From Mastigias papua (taxonomy: Eukaryota; Cnidaria; Scyphozoa; Rhizostomeae; Mastigiidae), in contig OZ025281.1 in the NCBI GenBank assembly GCA_964019165.1, positions 7,102,299 through 7,166,298 on the forward strand: a DNA stretch of 64,000 nucleotides. Reading direction: 5' to 3'. Below are positions 35,825 to 45,909 of this stretch, piece after piece. Numbering within the stretch: position 1 is the first letter of the stretch; every line of letters starts with the position of its first letter. Below the pieces are notes generated by a model. The model did no database searches. It was not told where the DNA came from and was given only the letters and a program-made list of their open reading frames with translations. A program made the translations under genes and the position numbers.

Positions 35825-36108
35825 GCGAAGATGGTGATGATGGTGATGATGATGATGATGATGGTGGCGAAGATGATGATGATGAGGAGGAGGAGGAGGA
35901 TGATGATGATGATAATGGTGATGGTGATGATGTTAGTAATAATCATGATGATGGTGGTGGTTGTGGTGTTGGTGGAGGCGATGATGGTGTCAATAGTGGA
36001 GATGGATGTGGTTGTGATAGTGGTGGCGACAGTTGCACTGGTAGAAATGATACTGTTAAGAATGAGAATGATGAAGTCGACGATATTTTTCCTTCTGAAT
36101 CAGATGAG
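35603..36108 (+). CDS. PPM1G: PPM1G exon with acidic domain
   Basis: The exon follows an acceptor (TCTGGTCCTATTCCAG) and ends at a GTTAGT donor. It encodes about 168 residues: a short Lys/Glu-rich start, then a long Asp-rich stretch (about residues 43-110), then a Gly/Asp part and a tail ending ESDE. A magnesium-dependent Ser/Thr phosphatase interrupted by a long acidic insertion is the distinctive plan of PPM1G (PP2C gamma), a nuclear enzyme linked to spliceosome assembly and histone exchange. The acidic run is largely a (GAT)n array, so its length is likely to vary. The next exon joins in phase and supplies the catalytic half. The N-terminal phosphatase exons were not found upstream. Confidence 0.85.
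35747..35825. repeat. (GAT)n coding microsatellite
   Basis: About 25 GAT triplets in the PPM1G reading frame encode poly-aspartate; imperfect repeats continue to about 35930. Confidence 0.95.
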
Positions 36109-36355
36109 GTTAGTATTATTTTCAGCTATTTGCCTTAAAATCTAAAACTCGATGAAAACCGTCATATGTTACAAACACTTGCAAGCATTTAAGCTCAAGT
36201 TCTTGGATTTCATCATGCACTCCCGCTTGTGTAAAGCTTTACTGATATGACTACTGATGCAACACAGAGTATTTGCGGACTACTTAATTGTATTGCTGAC
36301 ATTAGATTATCATAGCCTATATTGTTATACGATTTATTATATATATGTACCATAG
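36109..36355 (+). other. PPM1G intron (247 bp)
   Basis: Begins GTTAGT, ends TATGTACCATAG. Phase 0. No repeat inside. Confidence 0.8.
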
Positions 36356-36590
36356 GTTGGCAAAGACAGTGGTACAACAGCAACTGTTGTACTTCTACGC
36401 GAAAATCAGCTGGTAGTAGCAAATGCTGGCGATTCAAGATGCGTTTTGTGTAGAGGCACTGTGGCAGTTGATATGTCTATTGATCATAAACCAGAAGACA
36501 CAGGGGAGACTGAAAGAATCACGAGGGCTGGAGGCACAATAACAGATGAAGGGCGTATAAATGGTGGCCTGAATCTATCAAGAGCCATTG
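36356..36590 (+). CDS. PPM1G: PPM1G catalytic exon
   Basis: The exon encodes [63 protein letters not shown] and NLSRAIG. These are consecutive PP2C motifs: SGTTA, the ANAGDSR strand, DHKP and the [11 protein letters not shown] metal-site segment, whose last part is completed by the next exon. The enzyme would remove phosphate from Ser/Thr using two bound metal ions. The donor GTATGT splits the glycine codon after one base, and the exon at 48267 supplies the other two. Confidence 0.93.
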
Positions 36591-36954
36591 GTATGTTCTT
36601 TCATGTCATGATATCTTATAATTTATTGTCATCGAGAAGACCTGGTTGCAGTGGAAATTCATGCTGGCAGTAAATCTTTGAAAACTCATGAAAATAAGGA
36701 AGTCCTTTAGAAAGTGCAAAATTTAGCGACAAATCTGACTCAGACAATGGTTTGTCAAGCTAAAATCTGTTCTACTTTGAATAATTCAAGAATGGAAAGA
36801 AAAATGTTCCAAAGTAAGAAAAAAGCCTGAAATAAAGTGTGAAAGTAGCCATAATTTTCCTTCCGTCACGTTACGATTTTCAACAAAAAAGTTTCTGACA
36901 CGGGCAACCAAGAAATATCCAGTAGAACGAATTCAGATTATCTTTTGGACTTGT

Positions 36955-37400
36955 TATTATTGTTATTATTATTATAAAATTCTTTACAGTTTAATACATA
37001 GTTATAAGACAACTAATTCAAACCAGCTATTTACAATACTTAAAATCTAAGAAATGTCAAATATTAAAGAAAAAGAAAAAGTCTTTGTAATAGTGTTATT
37101 AGATCTTTTTAATTTTTTGGATCCTCGCTAACCCTATTTTTTGTTTAATTACAGATCTTGCAATTGCATGTAACTCCATTCCATTTTTTGATCTCTCTTT
37201 TGAATATCGCTGTCGAGTTTGCATTTTTTATGGCAGCGGGTATCGTGTTCCAAAGGAGAGCGCCTTTAAATAAAAATGAGTTAACTCCACATGTGTTTGT
37301 TTTTCGTTTTGATAAATGCAATAAGTTGGTTGTTCTCAATTCATATTTTATGTGCTTTCTTTCAAAGATTGTCCACATGAATGATGGACCTTCTTTTGAA
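36955..37400 (-). mobile_element. CR1/jockey-like LINE 3' end
   Basis: The minus strand reads MWTIFERKHIKYELRTTNLL, SFLFKGALLWNTIPAAIKNA and FKREIKKWNGVTCNCKIC before a stop. This is the same C-terminal type as the LINE at 4770-6575 (ILFRGSILWNYIPDVIKNN). An ATAATAATAATAAC tail lies near 36955. 5' truncated. Confidence 0.75.
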
Positions 37401-37488
37401 AGGCACTTTCAAAAGTATCTTGTGTTAGGACCTAGAACGTAGCAATTACTGAAGTCTTGCTACGACTGATTTAAAACAAATACTTGGA

Positions 37489-37545
37489 AACTTTCATTCC
37501 CTCACGTCACATAGCGTGACGTGAAGGAATGAAACTTCACGTCAT
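37489..37545. repeat. Short hairpin with CGTCAC motifs
   Basis: GAAACTTTCATTCCCTCACG is followed within a few bases by its near-inverse GTGACGTGAAGGAATGAAAC. It could be a tiny MITE relic. Confidence 0.6.
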
Positions 37546-37559
37546 GCTAATGCTGACAA

Positions 37560-37998
37560 TGAAATTTGAAATAGGGTTTGAGTGTCATGCAGATACTAAT
37601 TATACCCTGTTGAATTATTTACAGTTTGGGAAGGGTATTTATAGCTTGAGAAAGCTATTTTTCTTCTTATACCTTTATACAGTACAATAACAAAATTTTA
37701 CAAAAGACGATGTCATTGGGAGTATGATAGGCATGACTACCCAAATGGTCTTTTAAGTTGTTTATTCTCGAAAAAATCATTCACAGATTGGGACAGTTGG
37801 TTATAGCCATGGAAAGCTTTAATAGCCTAGGACAGTAATTTTGTGGCTGGAGAAGATTATTTATGCCCTGGGAAAGCAAATATATGCATGGAAAATTGTA
37901 ATACTTGCATCACTTTGCAACATATAGATCTGCAAGCGCAGACCACATATACTTTCTCTGTGCGCATTCACTTCTTCGAAAATTGTAACTTACGTAGA
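37560..37998. repeat. Degenerate repeated motif upstream of transposase-like gene
   Basis: Variants of TTTATAGCNTGGGAAAG occur about five times between 37615 and 37890 (for example TTATAGCCATGGAAAGC, TTATGCCCTGGGAAAGC). They may be subterminal repeats of the transposon whose gene starts at 37999. Confidence 0.4.
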
Positions 37999-40620
37999 TG
38001 GACAGTGCTCAAGTAAAACGGCCGATGACTTGTGCAGAGAGAAAAAGAAAGGAACGGCAGAAGAAATGGTTAGCAATGACAGAAGAGGAAAAGAAGGAAT
38101 GACGAGAAAAGGAAAATACGAGAAGATCTGAACTGAGAAGGAAGCAGTTGGAGCGCATTGGAGAAGATGAACTTTTAGAGTATCGTGAAAAAGATTGTAA
38201 AAGAAAGAAAAAACTGGCTGTTGGAACACTAGAAACCCAGTATTCATCTAATACTCCAGAGAATATCCCACTTTCTAACAATTATCGAAGCCGCCAGTCT
38301 TACGGAAAAGCCATTAACGAGGTCTAAACGCTCTACCAAATTCTCCGAGAGAGAAGAAGGCAGTTGTTGCTGTGTGCTGGACTAGCAAGTCAAGTTGGAC
38401 TATAACTGCAACATAAAACCGAGACGAAGACCAGAATGACAGTAGCAAAAGAGCTTGAAGAAGATGTACATGAATTTTATCTTCGACCAGACAGCTCATA
38501 TACAATGCCAGGTAAATTTGTATAGCATCGCTTATGTTCTTTAGAAGTACATCAGTTTGAGAATAATTTGTTATTAATGCTGTTTGAATGCTGCTACTGT
38601 TTTATGCCACCGTTACTCAAATGCTGATATTGTTTCGGTCAATAAATGTTTGCTCTGGTGTGGAGTGAAAATAGTATTTTTTAATATAGCAATGGTCATG
38701 TTGCGTTTTAGGTATGCAGGACATGATGACTGTGTGGACACATGAAGGACGAAAAAAGAGGAGAAAGCACTACTTGGTGATGCACTTACGAGAAGCACAT
38801 CATATATTCTATGATTTACACACTTCTCCAAACAAACAGAAGGTTATTGGCTTCTCAAAATTCTGCAACTTACGTCCAAAGAATGTTCTTCCAACTGGTG
38901 ATACTCCACAGTATCAGAGCAAATGTTTGATCCACGAGAACTTCTTCCGCAGACTTGAGGCCATGGGACAAACTACAACAGGTGCTTCATCCATGGTCTG
39001 TGGGTTAAGGGGAGTCAACTATCGCAGATCTTTTAAGAGGAAAAAAAGCATGAAATATGATACTACTAATTTGAGTAACACTATCAATTTGGGATAATAT
39101 ACCCTATCTGGTATCTTAATATTCGATGCAATGATTGGTTCTATAACTGAAGCTTTGTGGTGAGCATCACAAAACCTGTTCCGGACATCTTTGGCATAAA
39201 ATATCCAATTCCTTTTCAGGTTATTGTGGGATATCATCCTGTGTGACACATCACCAAACAGTGTGTGCTGGAGAGCAGACTGTGACCCTTGCAGTAATGG
39301 AGAACTTTTGTGCCCCAGAGGCCATAAGGGAGCAGTGTCAATCTGAAACAATGGGAAATTGTCCTTGCTCCAAAAAACACAAATGATGCTAATGATGATA
39401 GCCGCGAATCAGAAGCAAAACCCAAGAACTTTTCCAAACAGCTGCAATTAATCAAGCGAGATATGTCTGTGGGTGATTTGTCAATATGCTGGCAGCAAGA
39501 TTTAAGAGTGTTGTGATTCATGTTAATACAAAGCGCATTCAAGCAAGTGAATTCCAACGTGACAAGGAAGATCCACTAAAGCGAACCCTGCAGATTGATT
39601 ATGGTAAGGCTTACCAGTGCATGTACCAAGATGAAGTACAGGGAGCACTTTGGTCTCGTCAGTCTGTGAACCTCTTCACATATGCCCTCACGCATAAGTG
39701 CAGTACAGATACAATGCTGAGTTGCTCAGACTACACGGCAAAAGACAAGTATTCCAATAGGACCTTCGTGGAGTACTTGTATGAGCATGTGATTCAAAAA
39801 GATGAATCTGTCTCTGATGAAATTATTTGGTCCGATAGTCCGAGTTCTGAATTCAAGAATAAATACATGGTGCACTTACTACAGCGACTGTCATCAAGAT
39901 TCAAAAAGAAATTTATCTGGAAGTTCATTGCAACATCACATGGAAAGGGAGTGATTGATGGCATTGGGAGTGATGTGAAGTCCTTGGTACGGAGCACTTC
40001 AATGAGTTAGAGCAAACTTGTCATTGTCCAAATTGCAAAAGGCTTCTTTGAGGTTGGCAAGAAAGTCATGAAAACAACAGAGATCCACCTTATTGAAAGC
40101 AAAGAAGTACAGGTGTGCAGGAAGTGCGGCATAAATGATGATTGTGTATCTTTCCCAGGCATTTCAATAATGCGTATCATTTCAGTTTGCAAGACTGATG
40201 AGAAGCTCTGCCAAATTGCTGGGTACTATCATTCCAGTGAGCCAGACATCATACTTCAGACAAACGGAGTGCTATCAGCAACAATCACAGAGGACAACAA
40301 ACCTGAATTGCCTATTGTCATCGGCGATAGTGTGATGGTTACAAAAAGGCTTGTTCAAAGGATACTATGCCATGGTACAAGGGAATGAGCTATATAGATA
40401 AGGTCAAAATTCAATATTTTGAAGAGAGGAGGTGCACGCCTGGTGATCAGTACTGGGTCCTCAAGGAAACTGACTTTGATTCACGGGAGAAAGAAAAAAA
40501 GTTGTGGGTTTTATTGACAATCGAGATCACTACACCTTTAATAGCTTTATTGACAATCGAGATCACTACACCTTTAATCGTGTGTAAAAATGTGTGACAC
40601 CTTGTGTTTTTCTTGTAATT
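37999..40620 (+). pseudogene. Intron-bearing transposase-like gene of an uncharacterised family, decayed
   Basis: Starts MDSAQVKRPMTCAERKRKER, a basic region rich in Lys/Arg/Glu, and continues to VHEFYLRPDSSYTMPG followed by a GTAAAT donor (38511/38512). After an acceptor at 38711 comes GMQDMMTVWTHEGRKKRRKH and KVIGFSKFCNLRPKNVLPTG. Another acceptor near 39220 leads into a Cys-rich part. The segment 39486-40010 reads LQIDYGKAYQCMYQDEVQGA, EIIWSDSPSSEFKNKYMVH and KFIATSHGKGVIDGIGSDV. The end (40068-40600) has VCRKCGINDDCVSF. From memory the same motif order occurs in many invertebrate genomes as multicopy genes, probably a DNA transposase. Stops at 38101 and elsewhere, plus frameshifts, show decay. 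Confidence 0.55.
40511..40582. repeat. Tandem duplication, 36-bp period
   Basis: TTATTGACAATCGAGATCAC and what follows is repeated once immediately, at the end of the transposase-like pseudogene. Confidence 0.9.
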
Positions 40621-41520
40621 TGTACTTTGGAACATGTTTGCTTTATTTAACAAGAGCATCGAAACGACTTGAGAAGTGGAGGGGCCTAGACACGAGGGTT
40701 GGGGATGTGTCGGGATTCTGATTGTCTATGTTGGCTAGAGCATCATTTTCAAAGCTTTTTCAATATGAGCAAGCGAAAAATGGTCTTGTATAATGCATTC
40801 TTTTGAAAACATGAGTAAGAAGAGTGAAACATATTATTTTTTGCAAAATAAGTGGAGGGGCCAGTGCCCCCTGTTATATTTTGCTTAGATTTGAAACAAC
40901 CATAAATGAGTGTTCGTCGATAAACTCAATTCATCAATTCCAATATAAACATTAATACAAATGTGAGTAAGCATGTGTAGAGAAGAGAGCGAACGAGAGC
41001 AAGTAAGTGAGTGAAAACATCTACAGACAAACATAAAAGAAAGCAAGGTTTAACATAGAAAGCGGAGGTGCGAATTGCGAGAATATGAAATATCGTGACT
41101 GGGAATTGAAACAATGCAAATCAAAGAAGCGTAGACAAGTTCAAATACAACACCCCTAGCCCCCCCCCCCCCGGTTTCGACGCCCCTGTTTAATATGTTG
41201 TTCTTCATTACAATCTCTCAGAATTGCACTAAGTTATGATTCCTCCAGCAAAGTTAAAAACTAAATCATAGTGGTATGGCTTTGGTGTGATTTTGCCAAG
41301 CAAATAAAAAATCAAAATAGGATACTTCCGTCACGTCACGATGTGCTTCCGTCACGTCACGTTTTATTTTTTGCAACATATCCAAAATTTTTCAAATGCA
41401 GGGTCAACACCTATTTCAATTTTGCAAAGGTCCACCCTTCTTCTATTCAAAATGAAATTTTCGTTTTTCAAAGTATCTTAACTTCAGAGGAAATTAGAAG
41501 CTGTTTTCTTGAGGGCCAGT
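40621..41520. other. Non-coding intron DNA
   Basis: No gene seen. Contains a 14-base C run at about 41161, two copies of CTTCCGTCACGTCACG at about 41326 and 41347, and GTGGAGGGGCC at 40678 and 40853, which look like repeat fragments. Confidence 0.4.
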
Positions 41521-41533
41521 AACTGCATGGAGC

Positions 41534-42613
41534 CTAACCAAAGTATTCTTCCAGAGTTGGAGGTTTCACTTCAAAGAAAGCAGAAGTGTTATTACCATAT
41601 AAACATGTTAATGCATTGCGAAGTAGAGCACATACTATGTATATCTTGCCAACAGCACTCAGCTCAAGCTTTAGATCCTTTGTAAAGTAGGTGAATTGGA
41701 AGTAATTCACTACGTCTCTAAATACCCATTCAACAGACATCCAAACTTGGCTCATTGATTGGTTGAATGCTTCTTCTGCCACAGTAAGATTTTGTCTGCG
41801 GGCAAGTGAGCACTGAATATATACTCTGTGTAGATATGATGGATGCCAATAGATGCACATTGCCTGACCTGTAGGTAAGGCAGACATGTGTTGCAGTTGA
41901 GGACGAGGACCTGACATTGCTAAGATTCCACTATCATGCCTTCTTCCTTCAACTGGACCAAAGAGATTTGCTATCAGACTATTTGGGGTTACAATGGACT
42001 GAAATTTTGAGGCATGTGCTCTCTTGTGGCCATTATACACCCTTCTTTGGTCAACCTTGGGTCGGCATATTGGCCTTACAGTGGCATGTATGAACCCCCA
42101 GCAGTTTCCTAATGGAGCACCTTTGTTATGAATGGCATCTGCATACATCTGAAGATGTTGTGGGGCTAGCCAAGACTGATCTAGATTCTTCAGCAAGTTA
42201 CCATATCTATTAAATAGGTAATCAACCATATGGTTTTTTACCATGCACAATTGTGGGACTGGTCTACCAAGACTTGAAACGAGATCAGCATACCTGCATG
42301 GATATGTGAAATGCTTCAAGCAAACGCATAGAGCATACGCATACGCATATATTTCTGTTATAGAATTTTCTTGATGGTTCTGTTCCACATTTCCTATCTC
42401 CTCTGAAACTCTATTTTTAATCATTTGCATTTCAGTATCTGTTAATCTTTTCTTTCTAATAATATCCCTTCTGATATTTGCCAGCTTGTTTGCGTCTATA
42501 TTGGGTCTTAATGTGGGGTGCTTTTCACGCCAAATATTGTATGTATCTATAGTGGTTGATATTTTATGGTTTAAAGTGCTTATATCACATCTACGTACTC
42601 TTCTTTTGACCAC
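41534..42613 (-). CDS. Chimeric ORF: R2-type LINE N-terminus fused to Harbinger transposase (359 aa)
   Basis: One uninterrupted frame. Residues 10-95 read TYNIWREKHPTLRPNIDANK, LANIRRDIIRKKRLTDTEMQ, the Myb-like N-terminal domain of R2-superfamily LINEs. From about residue 105 it becomes a PIF/Harbinger transposase: CVCLKHFTYPCRYADLVSSL, GRPVPQLCMVKNHM, KGAPLGNCWGFIHATVRPIC, RRVYNGHKRAHASKFQSIVT, NLFGPVEGRRHDSGI, SVEWVFRDVVNYF, ALTCLYGNNTSAFFEVKPP. Relatives read GFIDGTVRP and YGDPAYPLR, but here these are GFIHATVRP and YWHPSYLHR, so two catalytic aspartates are histidines. The second-site HD is kept. It cannot be an active DDE enzyme. It lies antisense within the long PPM1G intron. Confidence 0.65.
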   Translation of the reverse strand: MVKRRVRRCDISTLNHKISTTIDTYNIWREKHPTLRPNIDANKLANIRRDIIRKKRLTDTEMQMIKNRVSEEIGNVEQNHQENSITEIYAYAYALCVCLKHFTYPCRYADLVSSLGRPVPQLCMVKNHMVDYLFNRYGNLLKNLDQSWLAPQHLQMYADAIHNKGAPLGNCWGFIHATVRPICRPKVDQRRVYNGHKRAHASKFQSIVTPNSLIANLFGPVEGRRHDSGILAMSGPRPQLQHMSALPTGQAMCIYWHPSYLHRVYIQCSLARRQNLTVAEEAFNQSMSQVWMSVEWVFRDVVNYFQFTYFTKDLKLELSAVGKIYIVCALLRNALTCLYGNNTSAFFEVKPPTLEEYFG

Positions 42614-42850
42614 TTCGTTCGTGTTGCTTTTTGTTTGATTTTGGATATTGCATCATGATAGCACCGGTGAGTATATTCCTCGGTGTTGTGACCCTCGTGT
42701 GCTTGATTGGAAGAGTCTGTTCCAGTAGCAGATTTTTCGACTTCAGCCTGGTTCCCTACTGAGGGACGCTGTCCTTGTTTACACGCGCGACGACCGATGC
42801 GGTATGTAATTCTGTTTTGTGGTTCCATCATATGAATAGGTTGCATGGTT
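42580..42850 (-). pseudogene. R2-type LINE 5' ORF fragment
   Basis: The minus strand reads NRITYRIGRRACKQGQRPSV and then TRTKWSKEEYVDVI, the beginning of the Myb-like domain continued by the chimeric ORF after a one-base shift near 42600. It shows that the N-terminal half of the chimeric ORF comes from a LINE and is not part of the Harbinger gene. Confidence 0.5.
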
Positions 42851-43002
42851 AAAGCTTCACCACAAAGCAGTGTTTTGATTCTGACACCATCACTAGAGGG
42901 GCTGCCATCCAAGGCTAAAGAGTCCCCTCCACCCATGAAATTGACTAGCCCCCGCCAGACATTAGCCTGGTACTTTATAGTCTTGGGAGAGCTTGCAGGT
43001 AC

Positions 43003-44190
43003 TTTCAAAAGGTGTTTGTAGACCTAAAACAAGCGTTTGATACCGTTGATCATGATATCCTGCTGAAAAAGATGCAGAAATATGGAGTTTCTGTTAACGA
43101 GCTTGCCTGGTTTACATCATATCTCCAAGACGGACTGCAGTTATGCAAGGTCAATGGCGTTTCTTCACGAATAGAAGAAATACACTGTGGTGTACCTCAG
43201 GGATCTTGTCTTGGACCCCTTCTTTTTATAATCTATATCAATGTTCTTCCGATTTGTGTGGAAAGGTGCCAGGTGACCATGTACATTGATGATACCAGCA
43301 TCTCCTTTTCTACAAGAAGTGTCAACGATCTGAATATGACGATGAACAAAGAGCTTGATTCTTTACGTCAATGGCTCCAAAGCAATAAACTATCACTAAA
43401 TGTCCTGAAGACACAGACAATGGTTATTGGATCATGCTCCAACCTTAAGAATATTTCGACAAAGTTAGTGGAACCTCCCTGTTTTTCTATTGGTGGCTCC
43501 GAAGTCGAAATGGTAGGTAACGTCAAATGCATAGGGGGTACAGATTGATACACATCTGTCTTGGGACGAACATATCCATTTTGTACGATCTACGGTCTCT
43601 CTTGCAATTGGATTCCTTAGATATGCCAAGAAGTTACTGCCGCAGGACACTCTCTGTAAAATGTATCGTAGTATCTTTGAATTGCACCTCCGCTACTGCT
43701 GTTCAGTCCGGGGGGGCATGTGGGGAGACTAGGTTGCAGGTGCTGCAAAAATTTCAAAACCGTGCAGCTAGAATTGTGACTAACAGCAGTTATGATTCTT
43801 CCGCTAGTGCCTTAATAAGACTCTAAATTGGCCTACGGTAGCGGATATGATACAAGTCGAGACTGCCTGCATGGTGTATAAATCAATAAATGACCTTGCT
43901 CCAGACTATCTGACACAAATTTTTACGGAATAATCGGCATGTAGTAGGAAAAATTTGAGAAATACGACAACTGATCTCCAAATCCCTCTAGTGAAAGCAT
44001 GCAGTGGTCAACGAACTTTCTCATATCATGGTGCTCGAGTCTGGAACCACTTAGATTTGGTAGTCAAGCAGACTGTTATACTTGAATAGTTAAGACGAGC
44101 TGTGACTTTTTTGCATGGATATGTTTCCTAATTGAGTTTGTTTTTCGATGCTACATGAAGAGTTATCATGATGTATTTTCTTGTGAAGCT
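43003..44190 (+). pseudogene. CR1-like LINE, 5' truncated
   Basis: The reverse transcriptase starts in mid-domain: VDLKQAFDTVDHDILLKKM, HCGVPQGSCLGPLLFIIYIN and the catalytic box TMYIDDTSISFS, all intact. Then come GVQIDTHLSWDEHI and FLRYAKKLLPQDTLCKMYRS after a frameshift near 43540. The C-terminus (VLQKFQNRAARIVTNSSYD, SINDLAPDYLTQIF) follows in other frames to about 44100. The 3' untranslated region is interrupted by a MITE (44193-44898) and resumes at 44902. The frameshifts make it inactive. Confidence 0.8.
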
Positions 44191-44192
44191 TA

Positions 44193-44898
44193 AGCCCTGT
44201 TTACACTACACAAACTAACCTGGGTTTGCCCCAGGTTAAAAACTAACCCAGGTTAGTTGAAGCCGCGTTTTCACTAGTGCAACGAGATTTCGTAGTGTAA
44301 ACGCATTCTGGGGCGAACCCAGGTTAGTTTTCATCAACACATTTGCAGATCACAAAACTAAGGCCAAAGTAAAAGCAATATGGCGGAAACTTTATAAATA
44401 ACTAAATCTTGAGTATTCAAATAGGCAGATTGATGCTTATATGGAAATTAACAACCATAGTAACTCACTTTGGGATAAGAAGAACAACTATAGCTAAGAT
44501 GAACACCTAGGATCCTGATTAATGCCAAAACTCCATTTTCTTCCCAAGTAGCAGCTATATCAATGTTTGTTCGCATCAATCATATTTAAATGACAGGTAC
44601 AAGATAGAAGTTTGATGAGCATCAAATGAATTCATCCGTTGTGTTGAAACTTCCTGACAATTTTATTACTAGGCATGCATAGAGGAGACACTAACCCAGG
44701 TTCGCCCCAGGTTTGCGTTTACACTACACTTTAACAAAACTAACCTAGGTTCGACCTAGGGCGAACCCACCTCTAAAAGTGGGCTGACCTAACCTGGAGC
44801 GAACCTAGGTTAGTTCGCGTTTACATTACAAAAAACTAACCTGGATTAGTTTTAACCTAGGACGAACCTAGGTTAGTTTGTGTAGTGTAAACAGGGCT
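44193..44898. mobile_element. MITE with TTA target duplication, internally repetitive
   Basis: A 706-bp element flanked by TTA at 44190-44192 and 44899-44901. The ends are AGCCCTGTTTACACTACACA and, inverted, AGCCCTGTTTACACTACACA at the right. Inside, GAACC(C/T)AGGTTAG and its inverse recur at least six times. No coding capacity. TTA duplications point to PIF/Harbinger. It sits in the 3' part of the LINE at 43003, so it is younger. Confidence 0.85.
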
Positions 44899-44901
44899 TT
44901 A

Positions 44902-45071
44902 ACCTGATTTTATACAGACATCCTCTTTCAAAGCGTTTAAAGAGTTTATAAATAAATTATTTATTTTGCTGTTTCTTTCCTTTTATTTATTTATGTATTA
45001 TTGTAATTAGGGTAAGGTTTTTAAAGGATAAATAATTTTTCTTAGATTTTAGGCACGACCCCTGTAAAGCA
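44902..45071 (+). mobile_element. Continuation of CR1-like LINE 3' untranslated region
   Basis: AACCTGATTTTATACAGACA follows the MITE and continues the LINE 3' end, AT-rich with TTTATTTATTTATG. Confidence 0.45.
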
Positions 45072-45132
45072 GTCTTCTTTGATTGGTTGTCTTCTTTGAT
45101 TGGTCGTCTTCATTGATTGGTCGTCTTCTTGA
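45072..45132. repeat. 17-bp tandem repeat
   Basis: GTCTTCTTTGATTGGTT is repeated three times with small changes, plus a partial fourth copy, at the junction between two LINEs. Confidence 0.9.
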
Positions 45133-45874
45133 TCCATAAGAAAGGGGATGCAAACGATCCAGCTAACTTCAGACCAATTACATTGCTGTCAGTTAGCCTT
45201 AAAATCTTCACATCCTACCTTCGTGATTCTATTTTTGATCTCAAGATAAATGGCTTTGTTGAAAATAAAATTCAAAAAGTTGTTACTCATAAGGTATCTG
45301 GTACACTAGATCACACTGCCATGATGAGAAGTAACATAAACAAAGCGCGAATTAAGCAGAGATCTCTAGTTATTACTTTGTTGGATTTAAAGAATGCGTT
45401 TGGGGAGGTGCATTGCTTCACTAGATTGCTTCACTAGATGGTGTCAATGGGCAGAACTGACCATAGGGGTAGACAAATGCACTACTTTTGGTATCAAGAA
45501 ATTTTCTACTCGCTCTCTCCAATTTCAGCCTTCTCTCTTAATTAATCATGCATCATTTCCTACAGTTAAACAAGATGAATCTTTTCGTTTTCTTGGCCGT
45601 TATTTTGACTGATATATTGAAATAAGGTTCACAATAATAAACTTGGCTTTTTGTTTACTGAATTGCTTAAGGAAATTGACTCTTTGCCTCTACGCCCAAA
45701 AAAACAAACTTCTTTTGTATAGTAGGTTTGTTCTTTCTAAAGTTTCTTGGCACTTCACTGTTGCTGACCTTTCATAAACTTGGGTTACCGAAAACCTTGA
45801 CAACCTTTTTGCAGGTCTCGCATGGAAAACAGTTAAACCAACTGATGCGATGTTACCTGGTTAAATATTATCAT

Positions 45875-45909
<35 letters not shown>

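Noticed and set aside
35695..36145. Long Ile-rich and Met-rich frames overlapping the GAT array
   Set aside because: They are other-frame readings of the PPM1G poly-Asp exon, which fits the protein family and splice sites.
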